A stretch of 64,000 nucleotides of DNA from Thunnus maccoyii. Lineage: Eukaryota > Chordata > Actinopteri > Scombriformes > Scombridae. Every line of letters begins with the position of its first letter. Position 1 is the first letter of the stretch. The stretch covers positions 20,166,505 to 20,230,504 of the forward strand of contig NC_056535.1 in the NCBI RefSeq assembly GCF_910596095.1, read 5' to 3'. The notes below the pieces were generated by a model. The model was not told where the DNA came from, made no database searches, and saw only the letters and a program-made list of their open reading frames with translations. Positions 1-12,987 of this stretch are shown in pieces. The translations under genes and the position numbers were made by a program.

Positions 1-30
1 CCCCCCCCCCCCCCCACACACACACACACA
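1..30. repeat. poly-C followed by (CA)n microsatellite, cut by window edge
   Basis: A run of 15 C is followed directly by about eight CA units. The tract begins at the first base, so its true left end is not seen. Confidence 0.9.
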
Positions 31-3000
31 ATATAGACAAGTGGATGCATGTGAAAACAGAGCAAGGCTCAGCACTCATTGACATGCTCTACTAGAGGCC
101 TAATGGCCCCTGGGTAATGGCCTCTTTGGTCTTCAGGAAATCCTCCCTCATGCATACATCAAAGCTGGGATTGAGAAGGATAGAGAGAGGAAAACAGAAG
201 GGAGGAAAGAGACATCAGTGCCACACATGAAGAGGAGAGAGGAGAGGAAGTAACAGGATGCTGAAGGAAGCTCTTACAGGAATCATTTTTGTTTATCATT
301 TTCATGGTAAGGTCAATCCAACACATTTTAGGTGTTAGGTTCGCACCAGTACGGTATACTGGTGTTATGCTAAAACTCTGCCTAGACTGGTTAGATTTGT
401 AGTTTGTATCAGCACCAAAACTCATAACTAAAATTTTGCGATATTTATCCTGATGTTCACATTTTCACCAATGATTCATCCAGTTTACCACTCAGCCCAC
501 ATGGTTAAAGCTACAACAGCTAGTCAATTAATCATTTTTTAAAAATTGTTCAAGTCATTTTTTAATCAAAAATGCCAATCATTTCCTGCTTCCAACTTCT
601 CAAATGTGAGCATGTTCTACTTTTCTTTGTCTAGTATGATAGTGAACTGAATATCTTTGTGCTTTGGACTTAAACACTTTTTTTTATACGCCATTTTCAG
701 CTCGTAAAATCGTGATGGGAATTTTCCACTATTCTCTGACATTTTACTGACAAAACAATTAATCAAGAAAATAATCAGCAGATAAATTGGTAATGACAAT
801 AATCATTAGTTGCAGTTCTAACCACATCCATCTCCGTTCTTCTCTTTCTATCTCTCTTTTTCTCTCTCTTTGCTGACACATGGCATCCCAGAGTTGTCAG
901 CCAGCTGCTATAACTCGAGACCTGTAGCCCATCGCCCCACCACACCGCCCGCCTCCCCTCACTGTCCATGAACCATCTGCTTACTCTGCAGATCTGTCAA
1001 TGCTATCTAATTATAATTCACACAAAACTGTTCATTGTGACCCTGACTGTGTTTACAAAAGTTTTGTCTTGCTCTATATGGTAGGTGTACAGCACAGAAG
1101 GCACGTATGGCTGTATGTAGCTATGAAAGTGTGCATCTATCTGTCTGTCTATCTATCTATTTGTGACCTCTCTCCTGTGAGTAAATACAGCTCAGGATTG
1201 CTCACCTGCTCTCAGAGAAAGCTGTGACCTCAACATGTCCTACACCATGCAGCGAAGCATGTGAGTTGTGCCCCTCGCAACGATTTTCAACTCATCTCCT
1301 ATAGTTCAAGCTTTGGCTTTTGTTCCACCTTCTGGCGAGACTGAGGGAGCCTTACTGTCAAGTGCTTTTAAAGAAATTGTATTGTTTGGGAAAAAAAAGA
1401 TAAAGTAAAATGATCTGCAATGGATGAAATTGGGGTGAAAATGGAGTGAGAGTTACTTCAAGCTGCTCCACAGTCGTATGCCAACATCAAATTGGCCTAT
1501 GATACATTTGCAGTAAGTGAAGCACTAGGTGTTGCCATATAGAGCACATTAAACAGTGTCAGTGTTAAAGAGGCAAAACTAACAGGCCTGTGGCGCCTTT
1601 AGTGGCTTGATAAGGCGAGCGGGTGGTCCCGTCTGAACTTGGTCTACTCCTCTTCTCTTGTCACAGTGGAGTGAGAAGTGCATAGTCGCTTGCCCGCCCT
1701 GCCTTCACATTAAAGAGCATCTTAATTGGCATTAAAACTGGTGATAAGGGCTTAATGAAGGAATTAAAAGATAACACACATTCTGGAGCCTATTCGCCAC
1801 AGTCACACTCTGACACAAACACACACGGCTGTACTCAAACTGGCAGATTTTTACAACCACAGACAGAGTGAGTGGGAATTCATGAGGAAATAGGTGGCCT
1901 GAAGCGAGAGGCAGGACTGAAAGCCTCTAATACATCACATTACCTTGCATGACAACAGCTAACTTACTCCTACTACAACTTTCAGCTTGAATAACATGGT
2001 ACACACTGGCATCACTCCGAGCTGTTTAATGGAGGTTTCATTTGATAGTACTTACCTTTTAAGGTGAACATTATCCCTGTTGGTTGGCTTCATCTTGTCA
2101 CCACTGTTCATCTTTGTCATTTCTTTTTTCTCTGTTAGCATTATGTCATGATTTTTAATATTGTTCAATTTGACCCATTAACCTAGAGCAAATTTAATTA
2201 CTTGGTTTTTGACAAGTAAGTTAATTCAATTTCAATACAAGCTAACATGCACGCAGCTCTGATGTATTGTGGTCTTACAAAATTGTTCTGGCTAATGTGT
2301 TAGCAAACATTTAACTTTATGGTTAGTTTAGCTACTTAACGCTAAAGTTCAGTTACCGTTAGAGTCGTCGTTGGGTGATAATTTTCGGTTATTTTCATCA
2401 CCTACCGCGACCCTTTCACACCACACAGTGCTTTGATGTAATGTTAATATCAAACATACTTATTAGACCAGGTTTACCACAGAGCTAGCGTTTAGTTAAC
2501 GGTTGGTGGGGAATGACGTAAACAGAATGGTGAAACGGCGAATACAGGGCTCGACCAATCAGATTCCTTGACGACAGGACGTTGATTTACGCTCCAAAGT
2601 AACAGAATTTTTTTTAACACCTGCCGCTGCACGACAGGTGCAAAAACACAGGAATTAGATTTAAAACAATCATTTTGATGAATGGTTTGGCCCATATATC
2701 TATTACTTCAGACCAAAAAAAAATCAATGTGTCACCAATGAAGCTTTATTATTGAGTTAACAAACAGAAGTGTATGCCAGAGGTTACAGTAAAAATAATG
2801 ACCAGAGATGGACATTCCCTGGTACAGCAACAGGTAAATAAAGATCCCACTATTCTGGGCTGCCAAAATTGGCAAGCTACAATACCACCATGTGCCACAA
2901 TACCCCTGTCAAATTGTACCACATATGACTCCATGGTGGTTATTTCACTACTGTATGATACATTATTTGAAGAATGGCAAGTAATGTTGTACTATACATG

Positions 3001-3827
3001 CCTTGGCTTGTTCCAAACTGAAAATATCAACCATTACCATTACCATCACAGTACCATGCTTCCTTTTTTTCCGAAATGTTGATATTGGCTACCACTACCA
3101 TTATCCCGTTTTTTTTTTCCTATCTATTTTATCCATAGTTTTTGGACCACTCCTAACACCCCCCAACCACACATCCAAACACACACACCTTGGTGGACAA
3201 AGGACTTTAGTTATTTACAAGCACAGACGCTGTGTCAAAAGCAATTCCTTAGTGGATGAATGAGAATAAATTAAGTTAATAATCACAATATTAATGTTAT
3301 AAATAAATACAGAGATCCCTGGCACAATCAAACAGCCTATCAGCATCCTTCAACAAGCTAGGGAGGTATAGTCTTAGCCTAGAATTTACCATACTGCCTG
3401 GTCTACAGTGCCTGTATGTGCCCTTACTGTATTTCCTTTACACACGGCTCTCCATGGTCTAAAGGACACATATTCCCCACGGCACAGCATTGAAAAAGGC
3501 ATTACAAACAGAAAAAAACTAACCAACCAGGTGAAACCCAAAGCAGAACTCTCATTGATGATGCTCCTTCTGAGCACCTAATGAAGCCAGCAGCGTAAGT
3601 CTCCCCTTGTTAAAGATAATGGTTTTCTTATATGGTTATTTTATCCCAGGCCAAAAAAAAGTGTTTCATAAATAGTTATTGTTATAAGTATTATTATTAC
3701 ATTGCTTTCAGCCTGTAGAGATAAGCAGCATCATATCCATGTGCTCCAATCTAATCTCTCTTATATAGAGTGAAAATTAGGGCACAAATGTTTGTTGTTT
3801 CCGTTCAGACATGTAAGTGTTTATCCA

Positions 3828-3830
<3 letters not shown>
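31..3830. other. Non-coding stretch, no gene recognised
   Basis: I see no protein-like reading frame, splice-bounded exon or RNA gene. Frames opening here are short, of biased composition and unlike any family I know. About 1,560-1,790 is more 'structured' than its surroundings, with several ATTA/TTAAT cores inside moderately GC-rich sequence, and could be a conserved regulatory element. About 3,030-3,110 is rich in short CCATTA/CCACTA repeats and holds a T-run. Confidence 0.5.

Positions 3831-3894
<64 letters not shown>
3831..3894. repeat. (GT)32 microsatellite
   Basis: This is an uninterrupted GT dinucleotide run of about 64 bp. The frame opening through it encodes a Val-Cys repeat and is not a gene. 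Confidence 0.97.
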
Positions 3895-3895
<1 letters not shown>

Positions 3896-6719
3896 GTCTC
3901 TCTCTCCTACTGAGCCACAGGTTTGGGCTATTTTCCCAGAAATGTGTTAGACAGACAGAGGGAGGCAGATGCTTTCCTGTCCTCCCAGAGGAGACTGCGA
4001 CACATGTGGAGAGTGGCTAGGCTGGTCATATTAAACACACCATGTGCACCCTGCATGTGACTATATGTGTGTGTGGCCTAAAAACAAGCATGGAGTGAGA
4101 CATCTAGTGGAAAATGCAGAGTACTTCAATAATAAATGATAGGAATCAGCTACACAAACTTGTGGCTTACTGTATTGTATTTTTAAACAATAAAACACCA
4201 AAACTTTCTGTAATCTGCGATCTGCCAGATATATTTTTTACGAGGGGATAAAGCAAATTTATCATTTGTTTTTTAGCGCTTGTGTGTATTTGCGTGTGTG
4301 TTTTTCAGATTGTGGATATTGCTGCAGTATGATACCATCTTTCCTGCTGTCATAACAATATATCTTGCAGTTGATGGTGATGTATCATCTGTCAAACTAT
4401 CAGTGCCAGGACATGGTCCGCTGGTCCCATGAGGCTGCAGACATGATTCACCACAGTTTTTATGGCGCGTGTCTTCTTTCACCTCTGGTATTGCCTCTGG
4501 ACTGCTGGGTTGTCTGCGCTTGCTGGCCTCTACAGGATGTTGTATTAACTTTGCACTGCTACGCGCTGATTATTTGTGCGGGGGGATATTCAGGATCTAT
4601 GAGCAGCATGGTAAAGCTTATCTCAATTAATCTAATGGCTCGGTAATCAAGACATCTGCACACAAGTAAACAGGCCTCTGCAATCCCTCCATGGTTATTA
4701 GAATCAAATAATCAGACTATAACATTTTGGATCAGCATCAAATTCTGGTTCACCACAAGCCCAACATGCAATAAGCCAACTCTAATCACACGTCTTGTAT
4801 ACCATAACTAAAGAAAATCACAGGTTAATTGGTCACTTTCTGACATTAATACATTTCCTGTAAACTGAAAAGTGAGATCAAGCAAACATGAAATATTTTA
4901 CAGCTGCTTTAATAAGTGGATCCACTATTAAATTTTTAGTTTATCACCAAACCTGACACTTGACATGTTTTTTTAACACCTGTCCCTGTGCACATGTGCA
5001 CAGTCCTTCAGGTTACAACGGAGATAAACAGGTTTTATGATGCATGCCGCCTGTTTGAGCCTCTTCACAATTCTCCAGCCTCTTTGTTACTACTAAGCTG
5101 GGAGGCAGGACCTGCCAGTGGAGTAGCAGACAGGAGATTAAGACCTGAATCAAAAAGCAGATTAATGGGCCTGCATGTGTGTGTTTGTATGGGAGATTGA
5201 GTAGGTGTGTGTGTGTGCGCGCGCGTGCTTGTATGTGTTTATCATCTAAGTGAGAAAATCTACTGTATGTAAATACTGTATGCACTATTGCTGTATCTCA
5301 GCAGCTGCTATTATATATTATAATATATTATACACACATAACCAACCACTTGTACAAGTCACACACATCACACACTCGCCCAAAATGTCACTTAAAAGCT
5401 TTGTAAGCAGATGCAGAATAATCCCCAGGTCCTGACGGGCTGTGATGCAGCTGATAGTTTCAAACAAGGATTGCGACAACAATGTGAAAGGTGATTGTGG
5501 AGGGCACTGACGTGTCATCCCTGGGCATACATCTCCTGGATGCCTCAGTCCTCCGTTCACACTCTGAATTTGTGTGCCGACATCGTCGTACCACCAACTG
5601 GCCTCTGTAATCATCCCCAAGTGATCAGCAGAGATAACATCAAGGAGAGCTCGCTCTGCAGGACAGCACTAACAACAAGTTTGCCATAGAAATTGGATGA
5701 TAGAGCATAAACAAAGGCACACCTCGAATTCAAATCCCTCCATGGATGTTGTGATAATTCAGTTCAACTCCATTGAGCAAGAATAATGATGATGGCAGAG
5801 TGCTTATCAAAAAACTCCTGTGTCTGGGCCACCTGAAGCATGTCCTAGGCTACAATTATCACAGGTACTCCAACGCCAACCTCACATTTGCCCTGTAAAT
5901 GACTGTGCATGTAATTATGATGATAGAGTAATAAAAGACTGTCCTTAAAGTTGGTCCTTAAAGGAACATTTTGTTTTACAACTTCTTCATATTGCTACAA
6001 AAAAAGCAGTCCGATGATCAGACAGGTTTAACGCCAACAGTTTGTCCAAATAATCTAAACAACTTAATCTGGGGTTAAAATGGGAAGTTAGCCTAAAATA
6101 TTAGTCATAATTTTTCATTGCACTGGAAAACTGTGTGTGTGCAGATGGTGGTTTATTGACAGTTTGGGTAATTTTACTGTTAAATAAAGTTTGGCTGAGC
6201 TAGGAGTTTGTCCTGTCTAATCATCTGATGATCCTGTCCCATCTAACTTCTTTTTAGCACGTTATTATGTTCCCAAATCTTGGCTAACAACATAATAGTA
6301 ATGGTAATAACAGTAAATTAGACTCAGGTTGTATAATATTGTAACTTCTCTTCCCGTACTGCAATTTAGTATTGTGGTTCCATATAAGAATTGAAAAAGA
6401 ATTCAAAAAAGAAGTGAAGCAGCAGAGTCTGAGATATCCTGACTTCCTCCAAAACAAGCTGGATCAGACTTTTCTCATAATGCATCTCAATATTGTCTTT
6501 TATTATTTAATGTCATCAGGGTTACTCTTTAAATGTTTGAAATGCTCTAGAGCCACAGAGGACCAACGAATCCTCAAAATTAAACAACAAAATATGTAGT
6601 TTGCCCTCTAGAACGACTCATAGAAGTGTTTTCTGATCCTGGCCCTATCGGTGGGACGACATTATTTGTCCCTGCTGAAAAATAAAGTAGTTTTATGATG
6701 TGATAATGCTATGGTTAAG
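3895..6719. other. Non-coding stretch, no gene recognised
   Basis: No coding exon is supported. There is a short alternating GT/GC tract at about 5,205-5,226, a palindromic AT patch near 5,311-5,333, and a homeodomain-core-rich stretch at about 5,740-5,935 that could be regulatory. Nothing else is recognisable. Confidence 0.5.
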
Positions 6720-7110
6720 ATTCAGTAAGGTGCCAGCACAAAATGTACTTGGTTAGGGTTAGGGAAAGGATGCGAGAGAGGAGGAATGCACACAAGTGTT
6801 GGACAGGTGCTGACTACAATGAAAGTACAGGTGTGAAGGAAGGTAATCACACACTTGTAGCCATGACGCAAAAATATATTTTAATAATTTACCAACATTT
6901 CAACATGACAGTCTTCTTTAGGGTAGGGTTAGGGGAAAGATCATGATTTAGGTTACAATTACTACTTTGTTAAGCTTAGGGAACCTTGGTTGTCATGATT
7001 ACAATAATAATCATGTGTGGTTAAGGTGAGGCGACGACTGTGGTCAAAAGCTAACCAAAGTTCTTTTGTAAAACTGTGGTAAGGAAAACACTTTGACTGG
7101 CGGGTAGAAC
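6720..7110. repeat. Interspersed repeat carrying TTAGGG-like motifs
   Basis: The sequence holds short GGTTAGGGTTAGGG-type runs near 6,752 and 6,920, then a GTTAAGGTGAGG segment. Related wording (aaagatcatggttt / ggttaaaatgatcactt-like) recurs at about 32,130-32,210 and 33,690-33,780. I read it as a dispersed fish repeat family and not a telomere relic, because only two tandem TTAGGG units occur together. Confidence 0.5.
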
Positions 7111-9953
7111 ACAGGAAACAAAGAGAAGGCTCTGTGTTGAAATCCAACATTTTAACCCAGCCATCCATCCACCCCTACCTCCTCCCTACGCTGACTTTGT
7201 CAATCTATTATAACATCATCTGACTTCTTCTTTTTGCTCCTGATGGACAAGAGTCATAATTTCTATGCAAATCCCTCCTACGATTGCTAAAGGGCTTTGT
7301 CACTTAAAAACATAGTTCGCTTTGGGGAATTAGCCAAAATGTTTTTCTTGGGAGGACAGTCTCCAGACATTTGACAACTGTTTTCAAAGGGTGAGTTGTA
7401 CTCTTACTACAACTCCTCATGAGTAAACTGAACTTCATGTGTAACATTGGTGGATTGCCCCTTTAACTGAGTTAAACAGAAATAGAGTGCATAAAACCAT
7501 ATTTCCAATTTTGCTACCACAGAATTAAAAATAGGACTGTGGGGTTGTAATCAAATAAGCATAAATTCATTGTTTAAAAATGTTTGTGCTCATTTCATTG
7601 TGACAAAATGACACGGAGAGGATTGTGCAGAATAATTAACCGTTTGCTCAGCAGATGCAACCAGGAAGTCGTATCGTTAATCTTCCTTTAATTCAAATAA
7701 ACACTGGACCTGTGAACTAAGGTTAGGACTCATTAATCCACTCTCATGTGACACCAGAGTAAACACCGTTGTCAGATCGGTTTTAAGTGTGAGGCTTTCC
7801 ATCTGTGTTCCTGAGCGGAGCGTGCGCTTTTGCTAAGTATGTCTGATTTTCATCGACTGTAGATCACTGTGAATAATAGTAGGAATATCTGTCCTACTGT
7901 CAAACCTGGCAGACAGATGAACAGGATGTGGAGACCCAATGCTGCTGACTGGGCTGGGAGATAAAAAGAGAAGGAAACAGCAGGATTTATAACAGGATGA
8001 GGATTTAGAAATTAACCAGCATGATTTGAAATAGGGTGTCATTTTTGGAGGAGATAGGGCAGCATTGATTTCAAGTTGGGGGAAGGAGAGAATTGATCAC
8101 CATCAAATCTTTGCCGTATATATAGAAAGCAGGTCAGCAGTTTTAAATTGCAAATATTATGTTAAACACATTGGAACAAGAATGTCTTCATCAGCATGCG
8201 CAAACGTGTTTACAAACACATTCCTGCTCCGAAAATGAGCTGAAATGAAGAGACACTCATACGTTTTCCATCTGCTTTGTCCTTGACTCGTCCCAGGAAG
8301 AGAGAAGATTTTACCCTATTTGTTACTCTGGAGATAGCAACTGGCTGTGACTATAGCAGAATTTAAAACAGTAAATAAGGAGGTAATGGGCTTTGAGCCT
8401 ACTGTCATCTCCAGTCTAGCTCTGGCTATCACCCAGGATATTAGCAGATAAATCTGAATGGCTTCCATCTGAGGCAGCGCACAATGGTTATTGATCAGAC
8501 AACCCCGTGCAGAGTGGGGGGAGAGGAGCAGAGTTTATTAATTAGGGATTGACAGCCAATTCCCTCTTCTTATTCAGAGACGGACAGCTCAGGAATCCTG
8601 ATGAGCTGTGCCCTCTATGCATTTGTCAACGCTGAGCTCCGCACTGCCTGCAAGCACAATAACATTGCACCACTGCAAGAATACACAGAGGGAATTGGAC
8701 CGATGACCCTGCTCAGTGCTCATATGGTGTAAACTTGGACACAATGGGAGATCAGCTGGTTATTCAGGTGTAAAATGACCAACCTACCACCTGCTCAGAT
8801 CTTCATTTTCTTAGCCTTTAGTGCTGGATGACTCCCTGAATGTTGGCATGAAGTTTTCACTCTATCTGTTTTAAGATATCAAGACTTTGCTTTGCGGTGA
8901 AGTTTTTCAAGTGAAGTTGCCTCTTCAAAGTATGTTTTGCATTTTCTCGTTTTATTTAAAATCGTTCTTTCCATACGTAGAGTATTTCTTCTTCCCTGTC
9001 GCCACATATCCCCCCCGTCTGTTCTGATGGCTATGTCTTAATGGCTGTTCTCCGGCAGCTCTGCTTCTCCTCCCTAAACTTGACTCTAATAGGATACAGG
9101 GCTTTTCCACTGATTGGGTTGCTAGAGAATAAAATTGGCTCTTAACTGTACCTCAGTGCTGAGCGGCACCCTAATCCAGCCACCCTGGGCTGCCAGGCTC
9201 CGTTGTTCTCCCTCAGCTCTCCCGTATGCTCCGATACGGATCTGATCCCCTGCACAATTTCATGCCTGCTTTGCCCTCTTCTCCTGCAGCAAAGCATCAA
9301 TTACCCTCATAAAACAAATTCTGCCCCCTTCAGAAGCTTCAGCCAAACTCTACCCCCTCCACCACCAACACCCCGACTCCCATATCTCCACGGCAGCCAA
9401 ATAGTCACAACTCACTTTAAACTTTTAGCTCGTTGTGCGAACTCTCCAGCACGTAAACACGTACTCTTCTGAGCATCACAAAAATAAATGTTAAAGATTA
9501 AAAAAGTAGAAAAAAAACCTCCACTATCCACTCAAACAAATCTCTGATGCACTGATGCCCATAGTTATTATACACAAATACACACTTACACAAATACCCT
9601 TGAAGTAAGGAGAGATTTTTATTTTTCCTTTTTTCACAAATATCAGAGGGAAGCATTAAGTTTCAATTCCAGGCTTGTGAGCCAGACTGTGCAGCAGGGC
9701 GACTCACTTACTCCCTGACCCTTGACATCCATCTCTGCCAGGCTAATCCCAGGTTAATGACTGGGCCAAAGGATGTCAGGAGGGGACATAACAGTCATCT
9801 TAAACACAAGCACACACACATTCATGAAACTAGAGCAAAAGCCACCGCACTTCTAAACACTGCCTAAAAAAATGAATACAGAACAAACAATTTTTAGAAG
9901 CTACTTTGACATCCTTTTGTGTTTCATGCAGGTGGCGTTCTCTCTTTCGTCTG

Positions 9954-9954
<1 letters not shown>
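7111..9954. other. Non-coding stretch with a possible conserved element
   Basis: No gene is recognised. About 8,395-8,680 is non-repetitive and balanced in composition. It contains several homeodomain-type TTAATTA/TTATTAATTAGG cores and GATCA motifs, a texture typical of vertebrate enhancers. This is a visual impression only. About 9,000-9,470 is pyrimidine-rich and yields a meaningless open frame. Confidence 0.4.

Positions 9955-10005
<51 letters not shown>
9955..10005. repeat. (CA)25 microsatellite
   Basis: An uninterrupted CA run of about 50 bp. Frames through it on both strands (Thr-His and Val-Cys repeats) are artefacts. Confidence 0.97.
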
Positions 10006-10007
<2 letters not shown>

Positions 10008-11977
10008 AGTGACATGCACTCATAACACGTACACAAACCATACAGACACTTTATCTTGTTGTTGCCCCTTCACTGTGCCCTTGTGCTCACATCTCAACAG
10101 TTCAGCAGGGTCCCTTCCATGCATTTACAGAATCATTTTCCAAAGAAGATATTCAAATGATATTCAATGTTTTATTCCATTTTTTCTTAAGTAATGCATA
10201 TATTACTTATGGGAGAGGCTGGATGTGCACAGAACACACACAGCGTTCTTATCTCAAGGCTGCAAAAAGAGGAAAAAGCCTGACATGGGAAGTTTTTCAA
10301 TGACCCAGACAGCTCAGCAACAGAGCAAAGGGTTGAGGTGCAGAGGGCGATAGGGCTGAAATGTGAAATTAACCATACAAATGCTGCGCTTTTGCGACAT
10401 CAAAGAGAGCTCTATGGACCAGACCTTTTCTATATGTATTGGATACAAGCCGAATGTGTTAAAATACATTATATTGTCTCTTTTTTTTTTAGATTAAAAC
10501 AGGGGATTTTAAGCTAAATTTAATCTACAACTAGCTACAGTAAATAACCAACAGGGCAACATTTGATTTAATTATACTGTAATGACTGTGTATCAAGGTC
10601 AATAGCAATTCATTATCTACTCTTATTTAAACAGTCAATCTATCTGCAGTTAGCGCTTAAAAACGAACTTAACATTTTTAAAGCACTAATTTTCCTTTAG
10701 GTTTCTGTTAATGACTTATTGAGCATTTTCTTTCATCAGCTAATTATTAGTCAAACACAAAAAGGTACTTAATTTCAAAGCAATTATAGCATGATTGGCT
10801 AGCCCACACGAAAAAGTCGCCCTGCTCTCCGTTCTCTTAAACACTTCTGCGTGAATTGATTTACCTATGTGAAAGTGTGTGTGTGTGCCTGTTTGAATAG
10901 ATCTGTTTGGTCACATACATTGCTCAGTGCATGTGTGTGTTGGTGTATGTTAGTACAAAAATACTTTATATACTCTTGACTGCACACAAGTAGGTCCTTG
11001 ACTGTTTTATATTCTCTCAGTCAAGCAAGCACATACTAAGTAGCAGGTGGACAACATCTGCTGTGCAAAGTGAGGCTCGAAATGGAAGGAAACATTGCAA
11101 ACACAAGGTATTCCATCAATATAATTACCTCCACACAAATGCACATGCTCACACACGCACACTCACACTGTGGATGTATAACATTAGGCCTTCAGAGGGC
11201 TCAGGGATCATGCTCTTTCTTGTAGCGGGGAAGAGATAAACAGGAAATGCTTTCTGCAGCAGTCAGCTACTTTCTCCTATCAGCCTCAGCTCTGCATTTA
11301 TCTGCAAAGAATCCCGTGTACACATGCTGGAAATGCCTTGAGATTTCAAAAGTTAATTACAGCATCAAATTAAGTGCATGACAAGTGCCAATTTATGGCC
11401 AATGGAAGGGTCTTTAATCCCCTTTGCTCCCCGGACTCACCTCAAGCGCCACCTCAGCCACTGTTTACCAAATTAAAAAAAATCCCAGCTGTAGAAGGCA
11501 ATCAACAAGCGTGTGGATTTACTCGACTCCTTCCCCCTCACTTGTTTGTTTGTGCGTTATTGAAAGGAAAGTGATGCATGATTTAATTGAATGAGGTCCC
11601 TTTTTGCAGCCAGTTTAAGGGGTAAATTTGATTGCAGTTTTAATTAACCAGCATAGTTCGTCCCTTTCATCAGTCCAAGGGATTACAATTATGAACACAA
11701 TGAAGCAGCAGTTGTGTGATGATTTGGTCATTTGTACTCAAGTGAAGGCTGTTCATCTGCACCTTTAAAGATGCCTGAGCCATTCACACACACAGAAAAG
11801 GTGGCTGGAGTGGGAATTTAGGGGGCATTTTAGTTTAGGATATGAAGATGTTGATTTCAATATTGAGCAGAACTACAAGAAAAAATGATTTGATGTTGTT
11901 ATTGTGAAAATGTTTCATTTGTTTGAGTTGATTGTGGTAGAATATACTGTCTCTCATTTAGTGTTCAGTTATTTTAT
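10006..11977. other. Non-coding stretch, nothing recognised
   Basis: AT-rich non-coding DNA with short CA/GT runs near 10,873-10,886 and 11,140-11,170. I see no exon, RNA gene or mobile-element terminus. Confidence 0.5.
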
Positions 11978-12595
11978 TTAAAGAGGACATAACTTGTACA
12001 TTTCCAGGTCTATTTTTATTCTGAGGCTCTACTGGAATATCTTTGCATGATTTACAGTTAAAAAAAAACCCCAGCCCCTCAGTTCAGCCTCTGTCTGAAA
12101 CAGGCTGTTTTAGCTCCTGTTTCATTATGGACCCCCTCCCGATGAGCCCACTCTGTTCTGATTGACCAGCCTGCAGAAACTGCATAAACAAACAGTAGTA
12201 GTCACATTTTGCTTCTTTTTCCCCAATCATTACTTGAAATATAAATTTCTTGAATACATCTGTACATATTTGAGTCCAAATCCAATCAGAAATATGCGAG
12301 TGGACGACGTGAACAACACATGGTACAACTTTAGCCACAACCTGACCAACAAAGGCTTCAGAACAGACGGCTGTGGGTGGGGGGGGGTGGGGCAAACAAT
12401 CTGATGTCAGTTTGATGGGGAAGTAGAGGTAACACTGCAAACGGAGCTTTCAGAGCAGGTTGAAGCTTTTGACTTTATGGTGGCATTTTTACATACGTTC
12501 ACCTCCAGTTTTGGAACTTTGACCATGTTTAACACAGACAACTGACATTATTACAGTATATAAATGATAGAAAATCATGTTATGTCCGCTTCAAG
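11978..12595 (+). mobile_element. Non-autonomous DNA transposon (MITE-like), copy 1
   Basis: The ends are inverted: the left reads TTAAAGAGGACATAA and the right end, reverse-complemented, reads TTGAAGCGGACATAACATG. The interior is clearly related to 15,872-16,399 in the same orientation. Shared blocks include 'ttcagcctctgtctga', 'taacactgcaaacggagc' and 'acatacgttcacctc'. It encodes no transposase. The terminal TTAA/TTA suggests a family that targets TTAA or TWA, but the class is not certain. The 118-aa open frame inside is a shadow. Confidence 0.75.
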
Positions 12596-12928
12596 TCGAG
12601 TTGTGTTGCTTTTCCTTTCTGTGTCTCATTTGGATGAATGAAGTCTGCAGAGGAGCTACACACTAAAACGTTTCCTGGCAAGAATTACAGTATTTAGTTT
12701 GGTACTAATTACAGGGAAAATAGGGACAAAGTTCTGAAACTGGTTGATTTTCAGAGAAATCTCATTGAAAGAACCGTTCCATTTGAACCCAAATAAATAT
12801 TTACTCATCATCATTTATTCATCTTTGGAAACATTATTCTTCATATACTGTATGTTGAATTGTATTTTCGTATGTACACAAATTGCAGGTCTTTTTAGTA
12901 AATGTCCAAGAAAAATAGGAATTTACAA

Positions 12929-12987
12929 CCCCACCCCACCACCACCACCCACCCACCCACCCACCCACCCACACACACACACACACA
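12929..12987. repeat. (CCCA)n/(CA)n compound microsatellite
   Basis: CCACCACC and then CCCA units run into a CA run. Confidence 0.9.

Noticed and set aside
3817-4020. Val-Cys repeat protein
   Set aside because: Translation of a GT microsatellite.
6731-6745. GTGCCAGCACA identical to the start of the 42-bp minisatellite unit
   Set aside because: Only about 11 bases match and the rest of the unit is absent. Taken as chance.
6752-6930. Interstitial telomere repeat
   Set aside because: Only two TTAGGG units in tandem, in a context shared with other dispersed repeats.
12084-12440. 118-codon minus-strand frame
   Set aside because: Lies inside a MITE whose second copy (15,872-16,399) does not keep the frame.
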